The notes below the pieces were generated by a model. The model was not told where the DNA came from. It did no database searches and worked only from the letters and a program-made list of their open reading frames with translations. This document shows positions 35,201 to 41,897 of a stretch of DNA of 41,897 nucleotides, one piece after another; position 1 is the stretch's first letter; every line of letters starts with the position of its first letter. Source of the DNA: CAZLMF01 sp964560565 (lineage in GTDB: Bacteria; Bacillota; Clostridia; Oscillospirales; Ruminococcaceae); assembly GCA_964560565.1 (NCBI GenBank), contig CAZLMF010000001.1, forward strand, positions 1 through 41,897. The letters are read 5' to 3'. The translations under genes were made by a program, and so were the position numbers.

Positions 35201-35990
35201 TTTTCGCGGCATTCATTTCCTTATGAGCGGAAACATAATCACGATAGGTTTCATCAATATATGGAGCGTCAATAGTCACCTTGTCAATGTTAGTTTGGAA
35301 GGTGGTATGACGGCAATGGTCTGACCAGTAGGTGTCAATCATGCGCACCTCGGTAATGGTGGGGTCACGTTGCTCCTCATCCTTGAAGTAGGACTGACAA
35401 AAGACTATATCATCATAATCCATAGCAAGCCTGTAATCCTCAATGAAGTCACGCAAGCCCTGCTCGTCAAGGGCAATAAAGCCTGTGAGAGTTTCAACGG
35501 ACTGCGGTATATCATAGTGGGTTTCAAGTGTTGTGAATGTGTCAAGGGTGGTTTCACGGCTTTCAACGGAGTTTATGAGATATGATTTAATGCGCTGTAC
35601 ATCTTCCTGCGAAAGCTTGCCCTTTAGAACATATACCTTTGCAGTACGGATAGAGGGGCGCTCACCCTGTGTGACGAACTGAATACACTGTGCGCAGGAA
35701 TCCGCACGCTGGTCATACTGACCGGGCAGAAACTCAACGGCAAAGAAATGCTCATCCTCTTGTGGGGATGGAAGCTCCGAAAAGGTGGTATCAACCGGTG
35801 GCTCGGCGAAAATCATGTTCTCTGCTCCGATAAAGTCCTTTCCTGAGATATTCTCAGCGTCGTAGCGGTTGATGATACGCAAGTTCTCAAGCGCCTCAAG
35901 TCTTAGTGAGGTGCGAAGATCGGAAAGCACCGCCTTTGACTCAACCGCAAATTCAGGCTTCTTTTCAACGTAAATCCTATATACAGCCAT
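32280..35990 (-). CDS. purL: Phosphoribosylformylglycinamidine synthase, one-chain form
   Basis: Fourth step of purine synthesis: FGAR plus glutamine and ATP to FGAM. 1236 residues, the fused form that combines the PurL synthetase part with a C-terminal glutamine amidotransferase (PurQ) domain. Visible: the N-terminal PurS-like region, HNHPTEIEPFGGAATCLGG in the first half (quote shortened: FKNETHNHPTEIEPFGG), and near the C-terminus PGGFSAGDE and LGICNGFQAL with the nucleophilic cysteine. ATG at 35990 is chosen because GGAGGAC precedes it; an in-frame upstream start at 36011 has none. Downstream of mtaB by 47 bases on the same strand. No purine riboswitch is seen in that gap. Confidence 0.95.
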   Translation of the reverse strand: MAVYRIYVEKKPEFAVESKAVLSDLRTSLRLEALENLRIINRYDAENISGKDFIGAENMIFAEPPVDTTFSELPSPQEDEHFFAVEFLPGQYDQRADSCAQCIQFVTQGERPSIRTAKVYVLKGKLSQEDVQRIKSYLINSVESRETTLDTFTTLETHYDIPQSVETLTGFIALDEQGLRDFIEDYRLAMDYDDIVFCQSYFKDEEQRDPTITEVRMIDTYWSDHCRHTTFQTNIDKVTIDAPYIDETYRDYVSAHKEMNAAKNRPITLMDLATIVAKRMRQSGKLVDLDQSEEINACSVKIKVDVNGKMQDWLLMFKNETHNHPTEIEPFGGAATCLGGAIRDPLSGRSYVYQAMRVTGSGNPLVPVEDTIPHKLPQRKITVGAAHGYSSYGNQIGLCTGQVSEIYHKGYIAKRMEIGAVIGAAPAKNVVRVQPQPGDAVILLGGRTGRDGCGGATGSSKSHTSESLESCGAEVQKGNAPEERKIQRLFRNPMVTQLIKRCNDFGAGGVSVAIGELADGLTINLDAVPKKYDGLDGTELAISESQERMAVVVASDDVNRFIDYAQRENIEATRVATVTAQPRLKMTWNGNTIVNIAREFLNSNGAEKHTEVHITEPVTAADINFTNTHDGWISLMSDLNVCSQKGLAERFDSTIGAGSVLMPFGGVHQLTPTQAMVAKIPVASGNTNTCSAMAWGFNPYLSEKSPYHGAMYAVIESIAKLVATGASANKCWLTFQEYFERPGNDPTRWGKPFAALLGAYKAQLELGCASIGGKDSMSGTYENIDVPPTLVSFAVSVTDAGRVMSPEFKQVGSNVILISPEYDENGLPNFKTIRQAYSKVENLISNGAAKAVYAVSYGGIAEAVAKMCFGNRIGFCFSETLSDNELFLPSYGSFVVEIEADRVTNERVIGHTTAKEELNCKDFVLTLDELLDSWQARLEPIFPCNVEQTTQNARTFEPSTLIRKYSSTKFAKPRVLIPVFPGTNCEYDSARAFEVAGAAAEIMVIKNLTPANITESVNAMENLIDSSQIIMLPGGFSAGDEPDGSAKFITAFFRNPRLKDAIHRLLLNRDGLMLGICNGFQALIKLGLLPGGMITEITEASPTLTYNTIGRHQSKLIRTRVVNNNSPWLTMCKVDEIHTIPISHGEGRFYASSGLVNLLDMNGQIATQYVDMDGNPTMDIRYNPNASIEAIEGITSPDGRILGKMGHSERIGDYLYKNVPSNNDQQLFQGGVNYFK

Positions 35991-36037
35991 TTTTGTCCTC
36001 CAAATACACATTGTAATTTTGTACTATAATCTTCTAA

Positions 36038-37342
36038 CTAAACTAGCTCGCCAATGCAATAGCCCTGCATTGCCCTAACAATTTTAACACATTTAATAAA
36101 TCTATGCAAACCTTTTTCGACCACTTCTTCATCAACTCGAACAGGAGTATAATTAGAAGTGTGCCCCTCCCGCCCATTTTCATAGATATTCGCCTCAAAA
36201 AGAACGGGGAAAACCCTGCCAACTTGGGATTCTAGGAACTCACTGCGACTTTTCTTAGCAAGGTTTTTCATCTGCAAACTGCGCTTGCGCTTAGTGTCTG
36301 CGTTTATCTGCTGCGCCATATTATTTGCGGCAGTACCCTCTCTTTGGGAGTAGGCGAAAACATGAGTCCTTGCAAAACCTATCTTCCGTGCAAATTCAAG
36401 TGACTGCGCAAATTCCTCGTCAGTTTCTCCTGCAAATCCCACCATAATATCAGTGGTGATTGCGCAGTTGGGGAAATACTTGCGAAGTGCAGATACAATA
36501 TCAGCGTATTGCTTGGTGGAATAGCCTCGATTCATACGCAAAAGAGTTGCATCACAGCCGCTTTGCAGGGATAAATGGAACTGGTCGCATAGCTTTGGCA
36601 TAACGGCAAGCTGTTCAATATCAGAGAGTGTCAGAGTATCAGGCTCAAGGGAGCCTAAGCGGACACGCTCTATTCCATCAGTGTCGCAAGCAACCCTCAC
36701 TGCATCAAGGAGTGAATGGCCGTTTTCGTCTCCATATCCATATAGGGATAGGTTTATCCCCACTAGAACTACTTCCTTGTATCCACCCTCAGCAAGCCCC
36801 ACAAGCTCGGTTTTAAGTTCATCTAAAGGCTTTGAACGCACCCTTCCCCTTGCAAAGGGAATAATACAGTAGGAGCAAAACCTATCACAGCCGTCCTCAA
36901 TTTTCACAAAGGCACGAGTATGACCTTCCATTGCGGTGATTTTCATAGGCTCGAAAAGTTCTTTGCTGTCATGAGGGGTAATCTCGACAATGGGTATGTG
37001 GGTGAGTAAGTATTGTCCCACAAGCTCCACAAGCCGATTTTTGTTGTTAGCCCCAGTAACTACATCGCAATAACGCATAAGTTGAGCATCCTTTGGAAAA
37101 GCCTGAGAAAAGCAGCCTGTAACAGCAATGCAGGCGCTAGGATTTAGCCGCCTAAAGCGGCGCAGGGCGGAAATAGTTTTCTTGTCGCTTGCCCCGGTGA
37201 CGGTGCAGGAATTGACTATATACACATCAGCAATCTCAGATTCATCACAGGGCTCATAGCCCTCACGAATGAAAGCTTGTCTTATTACTTCAGTTTCGTA
37301 TTGGTTGACCTTACAGCCAAGTGTGTGAAATGCAACTTTCAT
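36038..37342 (-). CDS. mtaB: tRNA t6A37 methylthiotransferase MtaB
   Basis: Radical-SAM enzyme that methylthiolates t6A37 to ms2t6A in ANN-decoding tRNAs. 434 residues: N-terminal UPF0004 domain with cluster ligands C10 (LGCKVNQYE), C46 (NSCTVT) and C77 (GCFSQ), radical-SAM motif C152-x3-C156-x2-C159 (CDRFCSYC), then a TRAM-like C-terminal part. LGCKVNQYE is the MtaB form; MiaB has a different start. ATG at 37342 follows TGGAGA; an in-frame start at 37381 is 13 codons upstream and poorly supported. Its promoter faces the HPr-like gene. purL follows. Confidence 0.94.
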   Translation of the reverse strand: MKVAFHTLGCKVNQYETEVIRQAFIREGYEPCDESEIADVYIVNSCTVTGASDKKTISALRRFRRLNPSACIAVTGCFSQAFPKDAQLMRYCDVVTGANNKNRLVELVGQYLLTHIPIVEITPHDSKELFEPMKITAMEGHTRAFVKIEDGCDRFCSYCIIPFARGRVRSKPLDELKTELVGLAEGGYKEVVLVGINLSLYGYGDENGHSLLDAVRVACDTDGIERVRLGSLEPDTLTLSDIEQLAVMPKLCDQFHLSLQSGCDATLLRMNRGYSTKQYADIVSALRKYFPNCAITTDIMVGFAGETDEEFAQSLEFARKIGFARTHVFAYSQREGTAANNMAQQINADTKRKRSLQMKNLAKKSRSEFLESQVGRVFPVLFEANIYENGREGHTSNYTPVRVDEEVVEKGLHRFIKCVKIVRAMQGYCIGELV

Positions 37343-37402
37343 AAAAAATCTCCAGTTAATCTTGTGTAATTCTAACAACAATGTAGTGCAATTTTAATAA
37401 TC

Positions 37403-37431
37403 ATTATACTTGAAACAGAGAAATTTCGCAA
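37403..37431 (-). promoter_or_regulatory. Promoter of mtaB
   Basis: Minus strand: TTGCGA (37426-37431), 17-base spacer, TATAAT (37403-37408). Its -35 is six bases from that of the divergent HPr-like gene. Confidence 0.7.
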
Positions 37432-37437
37432 TGGTGG

Positions 37438-37466
37438 TTGACTATTGCATAAACTATTGTTATATT
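37438..37466 (+). promoter_or_regulatory. Promoter of the HPr-like gene
   Basis: TTGACT (37438-37443), 17-base spacer, TATATT (37461-37466). The spacer holds ACTATTG twice. Confidence 0.65.
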
Positions 37467-37510
37467 ATAAGTGTAATCATGTGACCAAAAATAATTAGGA
37501 GGACATTTTT

Positions 37511-37741
37511 ATGAAAACCGTAAACATAATGTTAAGCACAATCAATGACGTTAAAATTTTCGTCAACACAGTAGCAAAGTACGATTTCGACGTTGATATT
37601 GTATCAGGTCGTTATGCAGTCGATGCAAAGTCAATTATGGGTATCTTCAGCCTTGATCTATCAAAGAAGATTGAACTTCAGGCACATACCGAAGATGCTT
37701 CAGCGTTCTTTGGCGAAATAAAGGCATTTATTATTGACTAA
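37511..37741 (+). CDS. HPr-family protein lacking the phosphorylatable histidine (Crh-like)
   Basis: 76 residues with the HPr fold pattern. AKYDFDVDI and KSIMGIFSLDL align without gaps to B. subtilis HPr, so S41 matches regulatory Ser46, but the active-site H15 position is T10 and R17 is N12. It therefore cannot pass phosphate in the sugar phosphotransferase system and resembles Crh, a regulator that is phosphorylated on Ser46 by HPr kinase and binds CcpA in Bacillus. ATG with AGGAGGA upstream. Single-gene unit with its own promoter and terminator. In Bacillus, crh lies next to whiA; here it is 25 kb away. Role inferred. Confidence 0.85.
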   Translation: MKTVNIMLSTINDVKIFVNTVAKYDFDVDIVSGRYAVDAKSIMGIFSLDLSKKIELQAHTEDASAFFGEIKAFIID

Positions 37742-37753
37742 CAAAAGCGGTCT

Positions 37754-37790
37754 TTGCCCTCTGCATTTATGCAGAGGGCAAGATTTATTT
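37754..37790 (+). terminator. Terminator after the HPr-like gene
   Basis: TTGCCCTCTGCAT (37754-37766) pairs with ATGCAGAGGGCAA (37769-37781), then GATTTATTTG. Confidence 0.8.
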
Positions 37791-37860
37791 GTATGAGCAT
37801 TTTCTTTGTCCTTAAAGCTTACAAGCTTCGCCCTTTGGGTGATTTTTCGCTCCTAAAGTG

Positions 37861-37895
37861 CATATATCTTAGTAAGATAGGAGCTGAGATATATG
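37861..37895 (+). promoter_or_regulatory. Inverted repeat enclosing the dacF ribosome binding site and start codon
   Basis: CATATATCT (37861-37869) and AGATATATG (37887-37895) are perfect inverted copies. The right arm ends in the dacF ATG, and AGGAG (37879-37883) sits in the loop. A smaller ATCTTA/TAAGAT repeat lies inside. Possible mRNA hairpin that limits translation. Confidence 0.45.
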
Positions 37896-39062
37896 CGTAG
37901 ATTAGTTGGATTTTTGGCTGTCATAGTTGCATTTATTTTCTTAGCATCACCGTATGCATATGCTGACGGTGATTTTGAGGAGAGCGTTGCGACTTCAACT
38001 GATAAGAAATACTCATCAAAAGCCATGATATTAGTGGAAATGTCAACTGGGCAGGTGCTGGGTGAAACAAACCCACATGAAAAGCTATCCATTGCTTCTC
38101 TCACTAAAATAATGACACTGCTGCTTGTAACTGAACAAATTGAGCGGGGAGAGATGAGCGTCACCGAAAAGGTCAAGGCAAGCTCCCATGCAAACTCCAT
38201 GGGTGGTTCTCAGATTTGGCTTATGCCCGGGGAGGAAATGACCGTCGATGAGCTGCTAAGGGCGGTAGTTATCCAGTCTGCAAATGATGCCTGCGTCACC
38301 CTTGCAGAGCGTGCGGCAGGGACTGAGGAAGCGTTTGTCAAGCTCATGAATGAGCGAGCAAAGCAGCTTGGAATGAGCAATACCAACTTTGTAAATTCTG
38401 TTGGCTTTGACGCTAAAAACCACTACTCAACCGCTTACGATATTGCAATTTTATCCCGTGAAATCATGAAGCATGACATTGCCACGAAATACATGACAGT
38501 TTGGTATGATGAACTGCGTGGGGGAGAAACAATGCTTGTCAACACAAATGAGCTTGTTAAGTCCTATGATGGTATTGCAGGTATAAAGACAGGCACTGAG
38601 AAAGATGCAGGGTACTGCATTTCCGCCTGTGCAATACGAGGTGGATTTGGGCTTATTGCAGTGGTGCTTGGCGGCACAAGCGACGAGGGCAGGTTCGACA
38701 CTGCACGCAGTATACTTGACTATGGATTTGCAAGCTTTGAGCTTTTCACCCCAATGATAGATAGCGCACTGCTCACTCCTGTAAAAGTTTTGAACGGAGT
38801 CGAGCAAAGTGTTGGCGTAAAAGCAAATAGCATGGTGGCGGTGGTTATACCTAAGGGAAAAGGGGAGCTTGTTGAGTACACAGTGACCCTTGCGGAGAAT
38901 GTAACTGCCCCTATTGAGGCAGGGCAGGCTCTTGGTACACTAAGCATTACCCTTGAGGGCAACCCCATACATGAAAGCAATATAGTTGCATGGAGAAGTG
39001 TAGAAAAAATGAGCACTTTTAAAGCTTTTTTCATTCTATTGAAATCATCTATGCAAATGTAG
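37893..39062 (+). CDS. dacF: D-alanyl-D-alanine carboxypeptidase (peptidase S11, DacF/PBP5 type)
   Basis: Trims the terminal D-Ala from peptidoglycan stem peptides outside the membrane. 389 residues. Signal peptide about 1-25 (hydrophobic core FLAVIVAFIFLA, cleavage near YAYA). Active-site motifs: S69-L-T-K72, S129-A-N131 and K232-T-G. A PBP5 C-terminal beta domain follows (about 285-365). The end has only a short hydrophobic stretch (FKAFFILLK), a weak anchor. ATG with AGGAG nine bases upstream, inside the inverted repeat noted separately. The symbol is by resemblance; dacA/dacB-type roles are not excluded. Confidence 0.9.
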   Translation: MRRLVGFLAVIVAFIFLASPYAYADGDFEESVATSTDKKYSSKAMILVEMSTGQVLGETNPHEKLSIASLTKIMTLLLVTEQIERGEMSVTEKVKASSHANSMGGSQIWLMPGEEMTVDELLRAVVIQSANDACVTLAERAAGTEEAFVKLMNERAKQLGMSNTNFVNSVGFDAKNHYSTAYDIAILSREIMKHDIATKYMTVWYDELRGGETMLVNTNELVKSYDGIAGIKTGTEKDAGYCISACAIRGGFGLIAVVLGGTSDEGRFDTARSILDYGFASFELFTPMIDSALLTPVKVLNGVEQSVGVKANSMVAVVIPKGKGELVEYTVTLAENVTAPIEAGQALGTLSITLEGNPIHESNIVAWRSVEKMSTFKAFFILLKSSMQM

Positions 39063-39067
39063 ATAAA

Positions 39068-39090
39068 TTTTTGTGTATTACGCACAAAAA
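39068..39090. repeat. Inverted repeat after dacF
   Basis: TTTTTGTG and CACAAAAA, seven bases apart, right after the dacF stop. No T run follows on the plus strand, so a weak terminator or protein site. Confidence 0.3.
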
Positions 39091-39113
39091 GGCACAATAT
39101 AAACAAAAGTATC

Positions 39114-39142
39114 TTGCAAAAAACGATAATATATTGTACAAT
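39114..39142 (+). promoter_or_regulatory. Promoter of pgi
   Basis: TTGCAA (39114-39119), 17-base spacer, TACAAT (39137-39142), preceded by TTG; 39 bases before the start. Confidence 0.7.
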
Positions 39143-39181
39143 ATCAATATAGACAATCCAGAAGACAGGAGAAAAATAAGG

Positions 39182-40516
39182 ATGGCAATAAAGCTAAATG
39201 AAAAATATCTAAGCGGCTTTGTTCAGCCGCATGAGCTTACCGCCTTGCAACCTCAGGTTGAGCTTGCGCATGAGCTTCTTCATAGCAAAACAGGCATGGG
39301 AAGCGATTTTCTAGGTTGGGTTGACCTGCCTACAAGCTATGACAAGGAAGAGTTTGCACGCATTAAAAAGGCAGCGGATAAAATCAAGTCTGACAGCGAT
39401 ATACTGATAGTCATAGGCATAGGCGGCTCATATTTGGGTGCTCGTGCAGCTATTGAGTTTTTGCGCTCCCCCCTTTATAACAGCATGAAAAAGGATACCC
39501 CTGACATTTACTATGTTGGCAACAGCATTAGCCCAACATACCTAAATGAGATTATTTCAATTTGCGAAGGCAAGGATATTTCGGTTAATATTATCTCAAA
39601 GTCGGGTACTACCACTGAGCCTGCACTTGCTTTTAGAGTTTTTCGTGAGCTGCTTGAGGAGAAGTATGGCAAGGATGGCGCAAAGGGACGTATTTATGCG
39701 ACCACCGACAAATCCCGTGGCACACTAAAAAACCTTGCTGACCGTGAGGGCTACGAAAGCTTTGTAATTGCAGATGATGTGGGCGGCCGATTCTCAGTGC
39801 TTACTGCCGTGGGGCTTTTGCCCATTGCAGTTGCAGGCTGCGATATAGACACTATTATGAGCGGCGCTCGGGCGGCACAGGATGCGTATATGGTGCCTGA
39901 CATGAGCAATGACTGCTATAGGTATGCGGCTATTCGCAACGCACTTTACCGCAAGGGCAAGTCCGTTGAACTGCTAGTTTCCTACGAGCCGTCCTTTGCA
40001 ATGATGGCGGAGTGGTTTAAACAGCTTTTTGGCGAGAGTGAGGGGAAAGACCATAAGGGCATTTTCCCGGCATCAGTTATATTCTCTACCGATTTGCATT
40101 CCATGGGTCAGTTCATCCAAGATGGCTCAAGGATTATGTTTGAAACAGTGGTTAATGTTAAAAATCCAAAGCAGGATTTCTTTATTAAGGAGGACCCAGA
40201 GAACCTTGACGGGCTAAACTTCCTGTCTAATCAAAATATGTCCATTGTGAACCAAAAGGCATACGAGGGGACTATTCTTGCTCATACTGAGGGCGGTGTG
40301 CCTAATATAGTGCTTGAGGTACCGCAGGCTAATGAGTTTGAGCTTGGATATATGATATACTTTTTTGAAAAGGCTTGTGCAATAAGCGGATATTTGCTCG
40401 GCGTCAATCCGTTTGATCAACCCGGCGTGGAGAGCTACAAGCGCAACATGTTTGCACTGCTTGGCAAAGCGGGTTATGAGGGCGAAAAAGCTGCCCTAGA
40501 GGCAAAATTAATATAA
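39182..40516 (+). CDS. pgi: Glucose-6-phosphate isomerase
   Basis: Interconverts glucose 6-phosphate and fructose 6-phosphate; it links the glucose from cellobiose phosphorolysis to Pfk. 444 residues, the usual length of the Firmicute short form. Visible: IGIGGSYLGARAAIEFL with the sugar-binding loop, ISKSGTTTEPALAF, GESEGKDHKGIFP with the catalytic glutamate region, and a C-terminal QPGVESYK with the catalytic lysine region. ATG at 39182 is preferred: it follows AGGAG and AAGG; an in-frame ATG-like start 37 codons upstream would overlap the promoter. A P-loop gene follows 15 bases later. Confidence 0.97.
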   Translation: MAIKLNEKYLSGFVQPHELTALQPQVELAHELLHSKTGMGSDFLGWVDLPTSYDKEEFARIKKAADKIKSDSDILIVIGIGGSYLGARAAIEFLRSPLYNSMKKDTPDIYYVGNSISPTYLNEIISICEGKDISVNIISKSGTTTEPALAFRVFRELLEEKYGKDGAKGRIYATTDKSRGTLKNLADREGYESFVIADDVGGRFSVLTAVGLLPIAVAGCDIDTIMSGARAAQDAYMVPDMSNDCYRYAAIRNALYRKGKSVELLVSYEPSFAMMAEWFKQLFGESEGKDHKGIFPASVIFSTDLHSMGQFIQDGSRIMFETVVNVKNPKQDFFIKEDPENLDGLNFLSNQNMSIVNQKAYEGTILAHTEGGVPNIVLEVPQANEFELGYMIYFFEKACAISGYLLGVNPFDQPGVESYKRNMFALLGKAGYEGEKAALEAKLI

Positions 40517-40531
40517 ACGGAGGAAAATAAA

Positions 40532-40933
40532 ATGGTTAAGTTAATTGTTGGCAACAAGGGCTCAGGAAAGACGAAAATACTTATCAACATGATTAATGAG
40601 GCTGAGAAAACTGCAGATGGCAGCTTGGTTTGCGTGGATAAGGGAACAAAGCTTACCTACGACATCAGTTACAAGATAAGGCTTGCAGACTGCGATTACT
40701 ATGGCATTGAAGGCTATGCGGAGTTTTACGGATTTATTTGTGGTATTCTAGCAGGCAATCATGATATTCACGAAGTTTATGTTGATTCTATACTCAAGGT
40801 AGGCAATCAGGACCTTGAGGGACTTGGCAGACTATTAGATCGCTTTGAGAGCCATGACCCTAATGTAAAGTATATATTTACTGTATCCGCTGATGAGAAT
40901 GCGCTTCCTGAAAGCGTAAAAAAGTACGTTTAA
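40532..40933 (+). CDS. Small P-loop protein of unknown function
   Basis: 133 residues. Walker A GNKGSGKT at 7-14 follows the first strand. A hydrophobic strand ending in aspartate (EVYVDS, about 81-86) could be Walker B, and IFTVSAD near 113-119 looks like a later sensor strand. No other domain is present, so it is near the minimal size for a P-loop fold. I do not recognise a characterised family; similar clostridial proteins are, as I recall, called ATP-binding protein or twitching-motility-like. ATG with GGAGGAAA upstream. Fifteen bases after pgi and before a terminator, so co-transcribed with pgi. Confidence 0.75.
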   Translation: MVKLIVGNKGSGKTKILINMINEAEKTADGSLVCVDKGTKLTYDISYKIRLADCDYYGIEGYAEFYGFICGILAGNHDIHEVYVDSILKVGNQDLEGLGRLLDRFESHDPNVKYIFTVSADENALPESVKKYV

Positions 40934-40943
40934 GAAAAGCTTT

Positions 40944-40974
40944 GGCGCAGGGCAAACGCCCTGCGCCATTTTTT
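40944..40974 (+). terminator. Terminator of the pgi unit
   Basis: GGCGCAGGGC (40944-40953) pairs with GCCCTGCGCC (40958-40967), loop AAAC, then ATTTTTTG. Confidence 0.93.
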
Positions 40975-41028
40975 GCAAATACATTTGCTATGGATGAATA
41001 AATAATCTGTAAAAAGCCAAAATAACTC

Positions 41029-41057
41029 TTGACATCGTATAATCAATGTGGTATTAT
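41029..41057 (+). promoter_or_regulatory. Promoter of the initiator tRNA gene
   Basis: TTGACA (41029-41034), 17-base spacer, TATTAT (41052-41057), about 48 bases before the tRNA. Confidence 0.8.
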
Positions 41058-41105
41058 ATATAGGCACCCAAAAAGCTGGTGAGCTTGTAAAGCAAGCGAA
41101 TATAC

Positions 41106-41182
<77 letters not shown>

Positions 41183-41187
41183 TCATA

Positions 41188-41224
41188 AAAAGCCCGTAAA
41201 CATTGCGTTTACGGGCTTTTGTTA
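41188..41224 (+). terminator. Terminator of the tRNA gene
   Basis: AAAAGCCCGTAAAC (41188-41201) pairs with GTTTACGGGCTTTT (41207-41220), five-base loop. Confidence 0.93.
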
Positions 41225-41256
41225 TACTTTGCTATGCCTTGCCTTGCTATACTTTG
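41223..41256. repeat. Short direct repeat
   Basis: TATACTTTG occurs at 41223-41231 and 41248-41256, separated by CTATGCCTTGCCTTGC. Of unclear meaning. Confidence 0.3.
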
Positions 41257-41317
41257 ATTTAAGGGTAAACCAAAATGCTATTATTCATTTGCATTTTGCT
41301 TGAACTCGACCTCCAAA

Positions 41318-41818
41318 CTAATTTATCTTTTCCCACATATTGTCGATAAACTCCTTTACATTTTCAAAAGTGCTTTTACCTTGGCATATATTCAGTAGAG
41401 GTATAAACAAGTCTGCATAATAATTAATGGCACACTCTATTTCCCTAGCACATTTATTTGGCATTTTTTCAAGTACATCATAATCAAGACGAAGACTATA
41501 TGCGAGGTCTCCGAAAGAGTCTATATAGAACCTCCCCCAAGATTTAACATACCAATTAATATAGTTAACTATCTGAAGAGCATTCCTATAATTATCACTA
41601 TTGGGTGAAAGGACAGTAGGTGAAATAAAACAAAGTATGTCACAACATTTTTCACGGAAATTGAAAGTCATCTGCAAATTATTAGATTTAGAGTCCATAA
41701 TAAAGGTCAAACGAAATGCGTGAATGTCAATATTTTGTCTATTATACAAATACTTAAAGTCTTTTTTTAACATTTGGTTTATCTGTAACATCGCTTGATT
41801 TCTGTACATACCTACCAC
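41318..41818 (-). CDS. Hypothetical protein, possibly YbjN-like
   Basis: 166 residues, no signal peptide or membrane segment. The second half (ALQIVNYINWYVKSWGRF followed by a strand, then a helix after REIECAINYYADLFIPLL) resembles the YbjN / type III secretion chaperone-like fold, in which a strand-rich half follows a helix; this match is from pattern only. GTG at 41818 has GAGG six bases upstream; the ATG at 41809 is the alternative. The gene is visibly more AT-rich than its neighbours and may be an accessory gene. It ends 94 bases after the tRNA terminator; bases 41819-41897 show nothing further. Confidence 0.5.
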   Translation of the reverse strand: MVGMYRNQAMLQINQMLKKDFKYLYNRQNIDIHAFRLTFIMDSKSNNLQMTFNFREKCCDILCFISPTVLSPNSDNYRNALQIVNYINWYVKSWGRFYIDSFGDLAYSLRLDYDVLEKMPNKCAREIECAINYYADLFIPLLNICQGKSTFENVKEFIDNMWEKIN

Positions 41819-41897
41819 TCTTTTCCTCTTAATTTTAAAATGTTTATATAGCTTTCTAACATCTCATCCCAATTTTGCTATAAATCTATTATATCAG

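Noticed and set aside
35991..36037. Purine riboswitch or PurR box before purL
   Set aside because: The 47-base gap is too short for the aptamer, and neither its conserved core nor a PurBox sequence is visible.
39071..39181. N-terminal extension of Pgi by 37 residues
   Set aside because: It would lie upstream of and across the promoter boxes; the ATG at 39182 has a ribosome binding site and matches the family start.
41223..41256. CRISPR-like or mobile-element repeat after the tRNA
   Set aside because: Only two 9-base copies, no spacers of regular size, no further units and no cas gene or transposase in the window.

Overview
The window looks like a chromosomal segment of an uncultured, spore-forming Firmicute of class Clostridia, probably a gut or other anaerobic fibre-degrading lineage near Oscillospirales (the family is a guess). 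Reasons: gene families typical of Clostridia (WhiA, SpoIIM-like, DacF-type carboxypeptidase, a 2-hydroxyacyl-CoA dehydratase-type activase, a long one-chain PurL), a whiA-dnaE-pfkA order that I recall as common in Clostridia, AGGAGG ribosome binding sites, many TTG starts, and sigma-A-like promoters (TTGACA-17-TATAAT). No mobile element, phage gene or CRISPR array is visible. Three runs of exactly 100 N (10782-10881, 12839-12938, 18857-18956) are scaffold gaps. They cut five genes and produce two false readthrough frames.

Layout. 1-2585 (minus): GH26 mannanase, GH27 alpha-galactosidase and the start of a CDF metal transporter. 2750-3881: flavodoxin-like protein and TVP38/DedA-like membrane protein, divergent from the GH26 gene across a shared regulatory region. 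4040-8286: a two-gene operon with a 975-residue double activase (two ASKHA ATPase domains plus DUF2229) and a 440-residue COG3581-type partner; this is the most unusual unit here. 8512-gap: GH94 cellobiose phosphorylase. Gap-11075 (minus): flavin reductase. 11301-17432: TIM-barrel-like protein, whiA, dnaE, pfkA. 17505-18856: THF riboswitch, folT, proC. 19057-22782: SpoIIM-like protein, DUF624 protein, PHP phosphoesterase, malic enzyme. 22925-25148 (minus): archaeal-type phosphoglycerate mutase and an RluA-type pseudouridine synthase. 25320-30861: radC, uvrB, uvrA. 30973-32217: homoserine dehydrogenase. 32280-37342 (minus): purL and mtaB. 37511-40933: a Crh-like HPr without its histidine, dacF, pgi, and an orphan P-loop protein. 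41106-41182: initiator tRNA. 41318-41818 (minus): an AT-rich YbjN-like orphan.

How the genes fit together. GH26, GH27 and GH94 all lack signal peptides, so they fit intracellular breakdown of imported galacto- or glucomannan and cello-oligosaccharides. Pfk, Pgi, malic enzyme and the phosphoglycerate mutase supply central carbon metabolism. RadC, UvrB and UvrA form a DNA-repair unit. A tetrahydrofolate riboswitch controls a folate ECF transporter subunit, and proC lies 18 nt downstream. The double activase and its partner look like an ATP-driven low-potential electron-transfer system of unknown substrate; each of its two ATPase domains carries a cysteine pair spaced 39 residues apart, which suggests an intramolecular version of the HgdC homodimer.
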